Assembly (NCBI RefSeq): GCF_900177415.1
Contig: NZ_FXAF01000006.1
Coordinates: forward strand, 396,001 to 460,000
DNA from: Xaviernesmea oryzae
GTDB taxonomy: Bacteria > Pseudomonadota > Alphaproteobacteria > Rhizobiales > Rhizobiaceae
Length of the DNA: 64,000 bases
Direction of reading: 5' to 3'
Part shown: positions 44,331-53,907 of the stretch, one piece after another
Numbering within the stretch: the stretch's first letter is position 1
Layout of the letters: each line of letters starts with the position of its first letter
Made by a program: the position numbers and the translations under genes
Notes under the pieces: generated by a model
Told to the model about the DNA's origin: nothing
The model's database searches: none
Seen by the model: only the letters and a program-made list of their open reading frames with translations

Positions 44331-45539
44331 CTATCCGGCGCTGAGCCAGGCTTCGATACCCTTTGCCGCAGCGCTGCCGGTGGCGAAGCAGGCAGTCAGC
44401 AGATAGCCGCCCGTCGGCGCCTCCCAGTCCAGCATCTCGCCGGCGGCGAAAAGCCCCGGGATCGACTTCAGCATGTAATTCTCGTCGAGGGCGCTCCAGG
44501 CGATTCCACCGGCCGATGAGATGGCTTCCGCGAGCGGCCGGGGGCGGGTGAGCGGGATCGGCAGAGCCTTGATGAGCGTTGCCAATTCCTCCGGCGCCAT
44601 GCGGTTGGTATCGGGGACAAGCTCGCGCAGCAGGGCCGCCTTCACGCCTTCCAGCCCCGCACCCTTGCGCAACCGGTTGGAGAAGCTCGCCTTGGCATCC
44701 TGCCGAGCCAGATCGCGAGCCAGACGCTCGATGGTGCGGCCGGGCATTAGGTCTACGACAAGCGTTCCCGCGCCGTCGCGGCGGAGCCTATCGCGCAGGG
44801 CGGCGGAATGGACATAGACGAGGCTTCCCTCGACCCCGTGTTTCGAGATCACAAACTCACCCTGGAACGTGCCGGCGCCGGAGGTTGCCGAGACCGATTT
44901 CAGCGGCTCACCGGCGAAGCGCTCGCGAAACGTCTCGCTCCAGGTAACGTCGAAGCCGCAATTGGCCGGCCGGAGATCGCTGATCGCGACGCCCTTTTCC
45001 ATGAGCCACGGCACCCAGGCGGCATCCGATCCGAGCCGTGGCCAGCTTGCGCCGCCGAGCGCCAGCAGCGCCGCATCCGGCCGGGCGAGGAGTTCGCCCT
45101 CCGGCGTTTCGAAACGATAACCGTCTTCCGCAAAGCCGGTCCAGCGATGACGCGTTTTCAACGTCACGCCCTGCGCTTCCAACCGGCGCAGCCAGGCGCG
45201 AAGCAGCGGCGAGGCCTTCATGACCCTGGGAAAGACGCGGCCGGACGTGCCGACGAAGGTTTCCGTACCGAGCCCCGCCGCCCACTCCCGCACATCGTCC
45301 GGCGTGAACGCATCGAGCGCCGGGCGCAGCCGGGCTGAGGCCGGACCGAAACGTCCGGCAAACCTTGAAAACTCTTCCGAATGGGTGATGTTGAGTCCGG
45401 ACTTGCCGGCCAGCAGGAATTTCCGCCCAAAGGTTGGCATGGCTTCGTAGACGGTCACGGCGCAGCCGGCGGCGGAAAGCACTTCCGCCGCCATGAGCCC
45501 CGCCGGCCCGCCGCCGATGATCGCAACTTGCTTCGTCAT
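44331..45539 (-). CDS. HI0933/BaiN-like flavoprotein (TIGR03862 type)
   Basis: 402 residues. N-terminal FAD motif VAIIGGGPAGLMAAEVL, then GRKFLLAGKSGLNITHSE, the pattern of the HI0933-like family, and TGGYLLTACFATG at the end. Sequence ALDENYMLKSIPGLFAAGE is typical of the subgroup annotated TIGR03862. Reaction not established; family members are FAD reductases/oxidoreductases of unknown or bile-acid substrates. 19 bases behind the hydantoinase gene, so cotranscribed with it. Confidence 0.85.
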   Translation of the reverse strand: MTKQVAIIGGGPAGLMAAEVLSAAGCAVTVYEAMPTFGRKFLLAGKSGLNITHSEEFSRFAGRFGPASARLRPALDAFTPDDVREWAAGLGTETFVGTSGRVFPRVMKASPLLRAWLRRLEAQGVTLKTRHRWTGFAEDGYRFETPEGELLARPDAALLALGGASWPRLGSDAAWVPWLMEKGVAISDLRPANCGFDVTWSETFRERFAGEPLKSVSATSGAGTFQGEFVISKHGVEGSLVYVHSAALRDRLRRDGAGTLVVDLMPGRTIERLARDLARQDAKASFSNRLRKGAGLEGVKAALLRELVPDTNRMAPEELATLIKALPIPLTRPRPLAEAISSAGGIAWSALDENYMLKSIPGLFAAGEMLDWEAPTGGYLLTACFATGSAAAKGIEAWLSAG

Positions 45540-45558
45540 GATCTCCGGTTACGGCAGA

Positions 45559-48500
45559 TCAGCGCGCTTTGCCATAGCCTCCGGCAGTCGGCGTGATCAC
45601 CGTCACGGCTTCACCGGCCTCGATGACGGTCTGCGCACAGCCACCAAGTTCCTCGAAGGTCCCGTCGAGGCGTCGCACGGTCGTCTTGCCCATCGCGCCC
45701 GCTTCGCCGCCGGCAAGCCCGTGCGGCCGGATCGTCCGGTGCGAAGAGAGGATTGCGCAATCCATCTTTTCCAGGAAGCGGATCGTTCGCTTCGTGCCGT
45801 TGCCGGCGGTGAACTTGCCCCTCCCGCCGGAATTTTCGCGGATGTGGAAGTCTTCGAGCAGCACCGGATAGCGCGTTTCGAGGATTTCCGGATCGGTAAG
45901 ACGCGAATTGGTCATGTGGACATGTACCGCATCCGTGCCGGCAAAACCCGTTCCGTCGTTGAAGACGCCGGCGGGCGAGCCCGAGCACAGCGTTTCGTAA
46001 TACTGGTACGTCGCGTTGCCGAAGGTGAGGTTGTTCATCGTGCCCTGGCTTGCGGCCAGCGCGCCCAGTGCACCGAACAGCGCATTGGTGACGTGCTGGC
46101 TGGTCTCCACATTGCCGGCGACGACGGCGGCCGGATATTGCGGCTTCAGCATCGACCCTTCCGGCACGACGATCCTGATCGGCCTGAGGCAGCCGGCATT
46201 CATGGGGATCGAGCTTTCCACCATGACGCGGAAAACATAGAGCACGGCGGCGCGCGTCACCGGTTCGGGGGCGTTGAAATTGTTTTGCCTTTGCGGGCTC
46301 GTGCCCGTGAAGTCGACCACCGCCTCGCGCTTTTCCTTGTCGACAGTGATCTTCACCCGGATCACGCTGCCCTGGTCGGTCGAATAGGAGAACTCGGCAT
46401 CGTCCAGTTTCGCGATGACGCGGCGAACGCTCTCCTCGGCATTGTCCTGCACATGGCCCATATAGGCCTGCACCACATCGAGCCCGAACTGCGCGATCAT
46501 CTTGCGCATCTCGTGCACGCCCTTCTCGTTGGCGGCGATCTGGGCGCGCAGGTCCGCGACGTTCTGGGCGACGTTGCGAGCGGGATAGCGGTGTTCGGAG
46601 AGCAGCTTGGTGATGCCTTCCTCGTCGAAACGGCCGCGGTCGACCAGCAGCACGTTGTCGAACAGCACGCCTTCCTCGTCGACGGTGGTCGCAAGCGGGG
46701 TCATCGATCCAGGCGCGGTGCCGCCGACATCCGCATGATGGCCGCGCGAGGCGACGTAGAAGAGGATTTTTTCGCCTTTTTCATCGAACACAGGCGTAAC
46801 GACGGTGATGTCCGGCAGGTGGGTGCCGCCGTTATAGGGCGCATTCAGTGCGAAGACGTCGCCGGGACGGATCTTGCCCTTATTGGCGGCGATCACCGTC
46901 TCGACCGAACGATCCATCGAGCCGAGATGCACCGGCATATGAGGAGCGTTGGCGACCAGCGCGCCGTTCTCGTCGAAGACGGCGCAGGAGAAGTCGAGCC
47001 TTTCCTTGATGTTCACCGAAGAAGCGGTGTTCTGCAGCGTGACACCCATCTGCTCGGCGATCGACATGAAGAGATTGTTGAAGACTTCGAGCAGCACGGG
47101 ATCGGCCTGCGTGCCGATCGGCTTGGCGCGGGAAAGCTCTGTAACGCGTTTCAGCACGACGTGATTGAGCCTGGTGATCTCGAAGGCCCAGCCGTCTTCC
47201 ACGACGATCGTCTGGTGCGGTTCGACGATCAGGCAGGGACCGCTCGCCCTTGTGCCGGGCTTGATGTCGGCGCGGCGATAGACCGGTGCCTCGCGCCATG
47301 CACCGCCGGAGAAGAATTTCGTCTCCTCGGCTGTGGCGGGAGCTGAGGTATCCGGCGAAAATTCCGGCTCGTCGGGATCGGCACCGCCGCCGATCGCCTC
47401 GACCTCATAGGCTTCGAAGATGATCTCGCGATTCTCGAAGATGAAGCCGAACTGCTTTTTATGGGCTGTTTCGAATGCGGCCGTCATCTCGGCCGTATCG
47501 CTCAAAGCCACGGGCAAAGTCGTATCCGTGCCTTGGTAGCGCAGGTGAGCGCGGTGCAGCACGTCCGTCTCGGCTTCGGAAACGCCCTGTGAGGCCATTT
47601 CCGCGACGACGCTGGCCGTCAGCTCATCCCGGATCGGACCGAGCGATCGGAGTGCCGCCGCAAGTCCTTCGGAAATCGTGCGCTGGCGGGTGGCGCGGAT
47701 GTCGGCGAGGCCCATGCCGTAGGCGGAAAGAATGCCCGAGAATGGATGGATCAGTACGGTCGAGATGCCGAGCGCATCGGCTGTCAGGCAGGCATGCTGG
47801 CCGCCGGCGCCGCCGAAGCAGGTCAGCACGTAATGGGTGACGTCGTAGCCGCGCTGGACGCTGATCTTCTTCACCGCATTGGCCATGTTCTCGACGGCGA
47901 TGGCGAGGAAGCCGTCGGCCACCTCTTCCGGCGTGCGGCCGTCGCCGATCACCTCAGCCATATTTTCGAAGGCGGCGCGTACCGCATCCGCGTCGAGCGG
48001 CTGGTCGCGGTTCGGCCCGAATATGGCCGGGAAGAGTTTCGGCGAGAGCTTGCCGAGCATGACGTTCGCATCGGTGACCGTCAGCGGCCCGCCGCGGCGA
48101 TAGGCCTTGGGACCTGGATTGGCGCCCGCCGAATCCGGGCCGACGCGGAAACGGCCGTTCTCGAAATGCAGGATCGAGCCTCCGCCTGCCGCCACCGTAT
48201 GGATGGACATCATCGGTGCCCGCATGCGCACGCCGGCCACTTCCGTCTCGAAGGAGCGTTCCAACTCGCCGTCGTAATGGGAGACGTCGGTGGACGTGCC
48301 GCCCATGTCGAAGCCGATCATCCGGTCGAAGCCCGCAAGCCTTGAGGTTTCCACCGCACCGACCACGCCGCCGGCCGGGCCTGAGAGGATCGCGTCCTTG
48401 CCCTGGAAGAGCCGTGCAGCCGTGAGGCCGCCCGAGGACTGCATGAACATGAGCTGCGGCCCGTTCTCCCCCCCGGCGCCAAGCTCTTCGGCGACCTGCT

Positions 48501-49173
48501 CCACGTAGCGGCGCAGGATCGGCGAAAGATAGGCGTCGACGACGGTCGTATCGCCGCGGCCGACCAGTTTGATCAGCGGCGAAACCTCGTGGCTGACGGA
48601 GACTTGCGTAAAACCGATCTCGCGGGCGATCCGAGCAGCGAGCTGTTCGTGAGCCGGGTAACGATAGGCATGCATGAAGACGATCGCAACGGCACGGAAG
48701 CCCGCATCGAATTGCGCCTGCAGTTGCGCCCGGATCGAGGCTTCGTCCGGCGAAGCCTCCACCGCGCCGTCGGCGCGGACGCGTTCGTCCACTTCGACGA
48801 CGGCGCTGTAGAGCAGTTCCGGTTTGATGATCTTCTTGGCAAAGATGTCGGCGCGGGCCTGGTATCCGATCGCCAGAGCGTCGCGGAAGCCGCGCGTGGT
48901 GACGAGCAGCGTGCGCTCGCCCTTGCGTTCCAGCAGCGCATTGGTGGCGACGGTCGTCCCCATCTTCACGGCGCCGATCGCGTGCGAGGGGATCGGCATG
49001 CCCGCCGGGACGCCGAGAAGTTCGCGGATCCCCTGCACGGCCGCGTCCCGATAGGCCTCCGGATTTTCCGAAAGAACCTTGTGAGCGATCAGCGATCCGT
49101 CAGGTTTGCGCCCGACGATGTCGGTAAACGTGCCGCCGCGATCGATCCAGAAATCCCACTTGCTGTCGATCAT
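45559..49173 (-). CDS. Fused hydantoinase A/B, 5-oxoprolinase-like ATPase
   Basis: 1204 residues, a fusion of HyuA (first half, [20 protein letters not shown], ATPase of the actin-like fold) and HyuB (second half, from about residue 680; [42 protein letters not shown]). Such proteins open cyclic amides (hydantoin, 5-oxoproline) or carboxylate ketones with ATP. A length near 1200-1290 fits 5-oxoprolinase. Other HyuAB members are acetone or acetophenone carboxylases; those are usually separate subunits. Divergent from a TRAP transporter across 204 bases, which is the natural source of its substrate. Which cyclic amide is unknown. Confidence 0.88.
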   Translation of the reverse strand: MIDSKWDFWIDRGGTFTDIVGRKPDGSLIAHKVLSENPEAYRDAAVQGIRELLGVPAGMPIPSHAIGAVKMGTTVATNALLERKGERTLLVTTRGFRDALAIGYQARADIFAKKIIKPELLYSAVVEVDERVRADGAVEASPDEASIRAQLQAQFDAGFRAVAIVFMHAYRYPAHEQLAARIAREIGFTQVSVSHEVSPLIKLVGRGDTTVVDAYLSPILRRYVEQVAEELGAGGENGPQLMFMQSSGGLTAARLFQGKDAILSGPAGGVVGAVETSRLAGFDRMIGFDMGGTSTDVSHYDGELERSFETEVAGVRMRAPMMSIHTVAAGGGSILHFENGRFRVGPDSAGANPGPKAYRRGGPLTVTDANVMLGKLSPKLFPAIFGPNRDQPLDADAVRAAFENMAEVIGDGRTPEEVADGFLAIAVENMANAVKKISVQRGYDVTHYVLTCFGGAGGQHACLTADALGISTVLIHPFSGILSAYGMGLADIRATRQRTISEGLAAALRSLGPIRDELTASVVAEMASQGVSEAETDVLHRAHLRYQGTDTTLPVALSDTAEMTAAFETAHKKQFGFIFENREIIFEAYEVEAIGGGADPDEPEFSPDTSAPATAEETKFFSGGAWREAPVYRRADIKPGTRASGPCLIVEPHQTIVVEDGWAFEITRLNHVVLKRVTELSRAKPIGTQADPVLLEVFNNLFMSIAEQMGVTLQNTASSVNIKERLDFSCAVFDENGALVANAPHMPVHLGSMDRSVETVIAANKGKIRPGDVFALNAPYNGGTHLPDITVVTPVFDEKGEKILFYVASRGHHADVGGTAPGSMTPLATTVDEEGVLFDNVLLVDRGRFDEEGITKLLSEHRYPARNVAQNVADLRAQIAANEKGVHEMRKMIAQFGLDVVQAYMGHVQDNAEESVRRVIAKLDDAEFSYSTDQGSVIRVKITVDKEKREAVVDFTGTSPQRQNNFNAPEPVTRAAVLYVFRVMVESSIPMNAGCLRPIRIVVPEGSMLKPQYPAAVVAGNVETSQHVTNALFGALGALAASQGTMNNLTFGNATYQYYETLCSGSPAGVFNDGTGFAGTDAVHVHMTNSRLTDPEILETRYPVLLEDFHIRENSGGRGKFTAGNGTKRTIRFLEKMDCAILSSHRTIRPHGLAGGEAGAMGKTTVRRLDGTFEELGGCAQTVIEAGEAVTVITPTAGGYGKAR

Positions 49174-49377
49174 GTCCCGCCTCTGTTTGGAAATCGATTT
49201 GCATTAACGAAAACATTTCGTCGATAAAACGTCAATGATTAGTTGACAGGAAAATGCCTGTTGAAGCATCATGCTCATCGAACGGGCAAGGAAGCCGAAA
49301 GAGTTTCGCCCGAGTAACCGGCAACCGAGGGGAGCCGACCATGATTTTTTGCCGCTCCGTGTCGCGGAGGACGCCCT
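49174..49377. promoter_or_regulatory. Divergent promoter of hydantoinase and TRAP genes with palindromes
   Basis: 204 bases with a row of short inverted repeats: ACGAAA-ACA-TTTCGT (49207-49221, perfect), GTCAA-N7-TTGAC (49231-49247), CAGG-N6-CCTG (49247-49260) and AGCAT-C-ATGCT (49265-49275). The first stands 34 bases before the hydantoinase start. Likely binding sites for a local regulator, perhaps the MarR-like protein at 52351; no experiment or database was used. Confidence 0.5.
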
Positions 49378-49962
49378 ATGTCCACCGTTGATACCCGTCA
49401 CAGCATCTTTCCCGAATGGCTGCGCCGCACACTCGACGGGCTTTACCTTGTCTCCGGCTGGCTGGCCGGACTTTTCCTCGTCGCGATCTTCCTGATCATG
49501 ATGGCGCTTTCCGCCGGCAGGCCGCTCGATATCGACGTGCCGGCGGGCGACGATTTCGCTTCCTGGTGCATGGCGGCGAGCGCCTTTCTCGGCCTCGCGC
49601 ATACGTTCCGCTCCGGTGAGATGATCCGCGTCGGCCTACTGGTCGAGCGCATCAAGGGGCCGGCGCGGCAGGTGGTCGAGATCGTCGCTCTGGCAATCGG
49701 AACGATCGCGGCCGTCTATTTCGCATGGTTCGCCTTCGACATGACGCGCACGTCCTACCGGTTCAATGATCTCTCGCAGGGCGTCATCGCGGTGCCGCTC
49801 TGGATCCCGCAGCTCGGTTTCTGCGGCGGTCTGGTCATTCTCGCCATCGCCTTCGTCGACGAGCTCCTTCACGTGCTGTTCGGCGGTTCGCCGCGTTACG
49901 AAAAGCCGGCGCCGGAAACCGCCGAGGAAGTCATCGAACGCGCCATCCAGAGCGGGGCCTGA
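49378..49962 (+). CDS. TRAP transporter small permease (DctQ type)
   Basis: 194 residues, four membrane helices (GLYLVSGWLAGLFLVAIFLI, WCMAASAFLGLAHTFR, VEIVALAIGTIAAVYFAWFA, LGFCGGLVILAIAFVDELLH). Longer than average by an acidic C-terminal tail. First gene of a rightward TRAP operon (DctQ-DctM-DctP) divergent from the hydantoinase. Couples with the large permease 3 bases downstream. Confidence 0.9.
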   Translation: MSTVDTRHSIFPEWLRRTLDGLYLVSGWLAGLFLVAIFLIMMALSAGRPLDIDVPAGDDFASWCMAASAFLGLAHTFRSGEMIRVGLLVERIKGPARQVVEIVALAIGTIAAVYFAWFAFDMTRTSYRFNDLSQGVIAVPLWIPQLGFCGGLVILAIAFVDELLHVLFGGSPRYEKPAPETAEEVIERAIQSGA

Positions 49963-49965
49963 CGA

Positions 49966-51279
49966 ATGGGAACGATCGAACTCGTCGAAATCGCCGGTGT
50001 CGTCCTCGTCGCCCTGCTGGCGCTGCTGGCCGGTGGCGTCTGGATCGGCATATCGCTTCTGATCTGCGGCTTCATCGCCATGCTCTTCGTGCCGGGCATC
50101 CCGATCGGTGCGGTGCTCGCCACGAATTCCTGGAGCGGCGGCGCCTCCTGGTCGCTGGCAGCGCTGCCGCTCTTCGTCTGGATGGGCGAGATCCTGTTCC
50201 GCACCCGATTGTCGGAAGAGATGTTCCGCGGTCTGTCGCCGTGGCTCGGCTGGCTGCCCGGCCGGCTGATGCATGTCAACGTGCTCGGCTGCGGCCTGTT
50301 CGGCTCGATCTCGGGCTCCTCGGCCGCCACCACCGCGATGATCGCCAAGATCGCCCTGCCGGAATTGAAGAAACGCGGTTACGACGAGATGGTGAGCCTC
50401 GGCTCGCTTGCGGGCGCGGGTACGCTCGGCATCCTCATCCCGCCGTCGATCACCATGGTGGTCTATGCGGTCGCGGCGAACGTCTCGATCATCCAGATCT
50501 TCCTCGCGGGCTTCCTGCCGAGCGTCATCGTCATGGTGCTCTATTCCGGCTACATCATCGTCTGGTCGATGCTGAACCCGGACAAGCAGCCGCCCGCGCC
50601 GCCGAAGATGAGCCTCAAGCAAAAGCTGAAGGAATCGGCGAACCTCATTCCCGTCACGCTGCTGATCGTACTCGTCTTCGCGACCCTTCTCCTCGGTTGG
50701 GCGACGGCGACGGAATGCGCCGCCTGGGGTGTGCTCGGGTCGCTGGCGATCGCAGCCTGGTCCGGTTCGCTCACGGTGAAATCCTTCTGGGAAAGCGTCA
50801 TGGGTGCCATGCGGCTCACCTGCATGATCATGCTGATCCTGACGGGGGCCGGATTCATGTCGATCGCCATGGGTTATACGGGTATTCCAAACGCACTCGC
50901 CACCTGGGTCGACAGCTTCGATCTCAGCCCTTACGCCCTGATCGCCGTGCTGACGGTCATGTATATCCTGCTCGGCGCCGCGCTCGACGGGCTCTCCATG
51001 ATCGTGCTCACCACGGTCGTGGTGCTGCCGATGATCCAGCAGGCCGGTTTCGACCTCATCTGGTTCGGCATCTTTCTGGTGCTGATCGTCGAGATGGCGG
51101 AAGTCTCGCCGCCGGTCGGCTTCAACCTCTTCGTACTGCAGACGATGAGCGGCCGCGACAGCCTGACGGTCGCGAAAGCCTCGCTGCCCTTCTTCTTCCT
51201 GCTTGTGGCGACGGTCGCCATCATCACGGTCTTCCCGGATATCGTGATGGTTCTGCCGAAAATGGCATTCCCGGGATAA
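49966..51279 (+). CDS. TRAP transporter large permease (DctM type)
   Basis: 437 residues, membrane permease. Family motifs LPLFVWMGEILFRTRLSEE, FGSISGSSAATTAMIAKIAL, GTLGILIPPSITMVVYAV and SPPVGFNLFVLQTMSG. Starts 4 bases after the DctQ stop. It carries the solute captured by the binding protein of the same operon; a different substrate class from the first TRAP system, judged by the unlike binding proteins. Confidence 0.94.
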   Translation: MGTIELVEIAGVVLVALLALLAGGVWIGISLLICGFIAMLFVPGIPIGAVLATNSWSGGASWSLAALPLFVWMGEILFRTRLSEEMFRGLSPWLGWLPGRLMHVNVLGCGLFGSISGSSAATTAMIAKIALPELKKRGYDEMVSLGSLAGAGTLGILIPPSITMVVYAVAANVSIIQIFLAGFLPSVIVMVLYSGYIIVWSMLNPDKQPPAPPKMSLKQKLKESANLIPVTLLIVLVFATLLLGWATATECAAWGVLGSLAIAAWSGSLTVKSFWESVMGAMRLTCMIMLILTGAGFMSIAMGYTGIPNALATWVDSFDLSPYALIAVLTVMYILLGAALDGLSMIVLTTVVVLPMIQQAGFDLIWFGIFLVLIVEMAEVSPPVGFNLFVLQTMSGRDSLTVAKASLPFFFLLVATVAIITVFPDIVMVLPKMAFPG

Positions 51280-51304
51280 CGTCTTGAAAAAAGGGGAATG
51301 GAAA

Positions 51305-52294
51305 ATGACCATGCACTTCAAAGCCATAGCCCGCCTCGGCCTGACGGCCGCTGCGCTGATTGCCGGTGCCGGCGCCGCGGTGGCCCAGACCGCCTGGGTG
51401 TTGCCCTCGGCCTATCCGCCGGCCAACTATCACGTCCAGAATCTGAGCCAGTTCGCCTCCGACGTGGACGCTGCCACCAGCGGGGCGCTGAAGATCACCA
51501 TCCATCCGAACGCCTCACTCTTCAAGGCGCCGGATATCAAGCGCGCCGTCCAGACCGGCCAGGCTCAGGCAGGCGAGGTTCTGATCTCGCTGCACGAGAA
51601 CGAAAACCCGGTTTTCGGCATCGACGTCGTGCCTTTCCTGGCGACCAGCTTCGATCAGTCGAAAAAGCTGTGGTCGGCCTCCAGGCCGGCGATCGAAAAA
51701 GCCCTCGATGCGCAGGGTCTCAAGCTCCTCTACGCGACGCCCTGGCCGCCGCAGGGCATCTTCACCAAGAAGGACGTCAACAGCGTCGCCGATCTCAAGG
51801 GGCTGAAATGGCGCGCCTATAATGTCGGTACGTCCCGCATCGCCGAGCTCGTCAGCGCACAGCCGGTCACGGTTCAGGCGGCGGAACTGCCGCAGGCGCT
51901 TGCGACCGGCGTCGTCGACGGCCTGATGACCTCCAGCGCCACGGGCGTCGATTCCAAGATCTGGGAATCGCTGACCCACTATTACGACACCCAGGCCTGG
52001 ATCCCGAAGAACGTCGTCTTCGTCAACAAGGCCGCTTTCGAATCTCTCGATCTGGCCGTCCAGAAGGCTGTCACCGATGCGGCTGCGGCCGCCGAAACCC
52101 GCGGTTGGGCGCTCGGCGTGGAAAAGACCGCCGCCTACATGGACACGCTCAAGAAGAACGGCATGCAGGTTGTCGAACCGAGCGCCGATCTCAAGAAGGG
52201 TCTTGCGGATGTCGGCGCCAGGCTGACGGAAGATTGGTCGAAGAAGGCCGGCGCTGATGGTGCCGCCATTCTGGACGCCTACAGGAAGATGTGA
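51305..52294 (+). CDS. TRAP transporter substrate-binding protein (DctP type)
   Basis: 329 residues with a signal peptide (FKAIARLGLTAAALIAGAGA, cut after AVAQ) and the mature start TAWVLPSAYPPANYH. LKGLKWRAYNVGTSRIAEL is the arginine-bearing carboxylate loop. The start at 51305 lies after AAGGGGAA; a TTG 21 bases earlier or an ATG 6 bases later is possible. Together with the divergent hydantoinase it suggests uptake of a cyclic amide or carboxylic acid; not shown. Confidence 0.92.
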   Translation: MTMHFKAIARLGLTAAALIAGAGAAVAQTAWVLPSAYPPANYHVQNLSQFASDVDAATSGALKITIHPNASLFKAPDIKRAVQTGQAQAGEVLISLHENENPVFGIDVVPFLATSFDQSKKLWSASRPAIEKALDAQGLKLLYATPWPPQGIFTKKDVNSVADLKGLKWRAYNVGTSRIAELVSAQPVTVQAAELPQALATGVVDGLMTSSATGVDSKIWESLTHYYDTQAWIPKNVVFVNKAAFESLDLAVQKAVTDAAAAAETRGWALGVEKTAAYMDTLKKNGMQVVEPSADLKKGLADVGARLTEDWSKKAGADGAAILDAYRKM

Positions 52295-52302
52295 TTTGAG
52301 AG

Positions 52303-52328
52303 GCGCCGCGGCCGGCCGGTCGCGGCGC
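52303..52328. other. GC-rich hairpin after the TRAP binding-protein gene
   Basis: GCGCCGCG and CGCGGCGC form a perfect 8-base stem around a 10-base loop, 8 bases past the TRAP stop and before the MarR gene. It lacks a T-run, so it is more likely a stabilising or attenuating hairpin that lets transport exceed regulator expression. Confidence 0.45.
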
Positions 52329-52350
52329 GCTCATCCCGGGAGGAGAAATC

Positions 52351-52872
52351 ATGTCGTCGGAGAAGAATGAATTCGGCCCGATCGTGTCTTCCGGGCATCT
52401 GGCGAGCGGCGCATTGCCGGCCCTGTCGGAAATCGAGTTCGGCCTGATCATGCTGAACCACGCCTTCAGCCGCTGGATGGTGCGCTGTATGGCCGCCGCC
52501 GGTGTGCCGGATCTTTCGGCCATCGATATCCTCGTCCTGCACAACATCAACAGCCGCAACAAGCCGAAGACGCTGGCCGACATCGCGCTCGTCCTCAATA
52601 TCGAGGATACCCATGTGGTCACCTACGCGCTGAAGAAGCTCGAACGGCTGAAGCTCATCAAATCCGGCCGCCGCGGCAAGGAAAAGCTGGTCATGGTGAC
52701 GGAGGCGGGCGCCGATGCCTGCAGGCGCTATGCCGCGGTGCGCGAGGCTCTGCTCGTCAAATCCGTGCTTGCGACCGAAGTCACCGGCGAGACGCTTTCG
52801 GCGATCGCCTCCCGCCTGCGCGCCCTTTCGGGCCATTACGATCAGGCCGCCCGCGCCGCTGCCTCGCTCTGA
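52351..52872 (+). CDS. MarR-like winged-helix regulator
   Basis: 173 residues. A winged helix of MarR type: FGLIMLNHAFSRWMVRCMAA, TLADIALVLNIEDTHVVTYA, LKKLERLKLIKSGRRGKEKL, VTEAGADACRRY. GGGAGGAG precedes the ATG. It is the fourth gene of the TRAP operon (57 bases after DctP), and a likely regulator of it. The first 20 residues are not family-like. Its ligand may be the transported or hydrolysed compound. Confidence 0.85.
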   Translation: MSSEKNEFGPIVSSGHLASGALPALSEIEFGLIMLNHAFSRWMVRCMAAAGVPDLSAIDILVLHNINSRNKPKTLADIALVLNIEDTHVVTYALKKLERLKLIKSGRRGKEKLVMVTEAGADACRRYAAVREALLVKSVLATEVTGETLSAIASRLRALSGHYDQAARAAASL

Positions 52873-52874
52873 TT

Positions 52875-53699
52875 TCAGGCGAAGAGTGCTTGCATCAGCG
52901 GATGGGTGGGGTCAGCCATGCCATCCAGCACGTTGAAATGGTGTTTGTCCGGTTCCTCGACGGCTTCCGTCTCGGCGCCGAGCCCTTCCCAGATGCTGGC
53001 GAGCAATGCGTTCTGGCGCACGAATTCGGCGCGTTCCGCGGCCCCAACCCAGCAGGTGACGCGGGCGTTCGGCATGGGCTCCAGGAGGGCCGGGCTTTCG
53101 GCCAGCGCCTCCTCGCGGTCGATCCGCATCTTGGCGTTCGAGGAGAGATTGATGAGCGGCCGGAGATCATGCAGGCCGGAGAGCGAGACGGTATTGGCGA
53201 TGCGGTCGCGCACCGCTTTCGGCAGCGGCGAGGTGGTGCAGATCATCCGCGTCACCAGCTGCCCGCCGGCGGAGTGCCCGATCAGCCGGATCGGACCGGC
53301 GATCATGCCTGCAGCAGCTTCGATGGCTTTGCCGATCTCGATCGTAATGCCCGCGATGCGGTTTTCCGGCGCAAGCGTGTAGCCTGGCATGGCGACGGCA
53401 TGACCGCGATCCACGGCGCCTTTGGCAAGATGCGACCAGTAGCTGTTGTCGAGCCCCACCCAGAAACCGCCATGCACGAAAACCACGAGGCCCGAAGGTG
53501 CGGATTCGGGCAGGAAAAGGTCGAAGCGGTTGCGCGGCTTTTCTCCGTAGGAGAGGCCGAGTTTCGCACGTCCGGCCGCAGTGAGTTCTTCCCGATAGTG
53601 CCGCGCCGGGTCTACCCAGGCGGCCGGCCAGCGGTCGCCCTGGGGGATGTTGATGCCGTTGGCATAGGCATTGTCCCAGTCGCTGATCCGATGGCGCAT
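52875..53699 (-). CDS. Alpha/beta hydrolase, arylformamidase (kynurenine formamidase)-like
   Basis: 274 residues. The oxyanion loop is HGGFWVGLDNSYWSH, the nucleophile serine lies in IGHSAGGQLV, and the acid-histidine end is EPDKHHFNVLDG. The N-terminal segment with YREELTAAGRAKLGLSYGEK resembles esterases/lipases of the kynurenine formamidase group, which cleave N-formylkynurenine or aryl formamides. The start at 53699 has GAGGGAGAAACG. Its stop is 2 bases from the MarR stop. Divergent from the CoA ligase. Arylamide substrate is plausible, not proven. Confidence 0.8.
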   Translation of the reverse strand: MRHRISDWDNAYANGINIPQGDRWPAAWVDPARHYREELTAAGRAKLGLSYGEKPRNRFDLFLPESAPSGLVVFVHGGFWVGLDNSYWSHLAKGAVDRGHAVAMPGYTLAPENRIAGITIEIGKAIEAAAGMIAGPIRLIGHSAGGQLVTRMICTTSPLPKAVRDRIANTVSLSGLHDLRPLINLSSNAKMRIDREEALAESPALLEPMPNARVTCWVGAAERAEFVRQNALLASIWEGLGAETEAVEEPDKHHFNVLDGMADPTHPLMQALFA

Positions 53700-53907
53700 T
53701 TTCGTTTCTCCCTCGACGCTCTCCTGAATTTGGGCACATACTGGCATTCCAGCTTCCGGCTTGGAAGCCGCCTTGCAGGCGAGAATGACGGATGGAGAAA
53801 ATTATTACAAACTTAAAATTTCTCTCTTGCAACCGGAAGGAAGCAGTGCTTTTCTGAACGAAAGGCGAAAAGCCGCTATGATAAAAAATGCATTGGGGAA
53901 TTCAGAC
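53700..53907. promoter_or_regulatory. Divergent promoter between hydrolase and CoA ligase
   Basis: 208 bases. TTCCA/TGGAA arms flank GCTTCCGGCT at 53747-53766. An AT-rich patch (AAAATTATTACAAACTTAAAAT, about 53798-53819) may hold the ligase promoter. GGGGAA lies before the ATG chosen at 53908. Confidence 0.45.
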
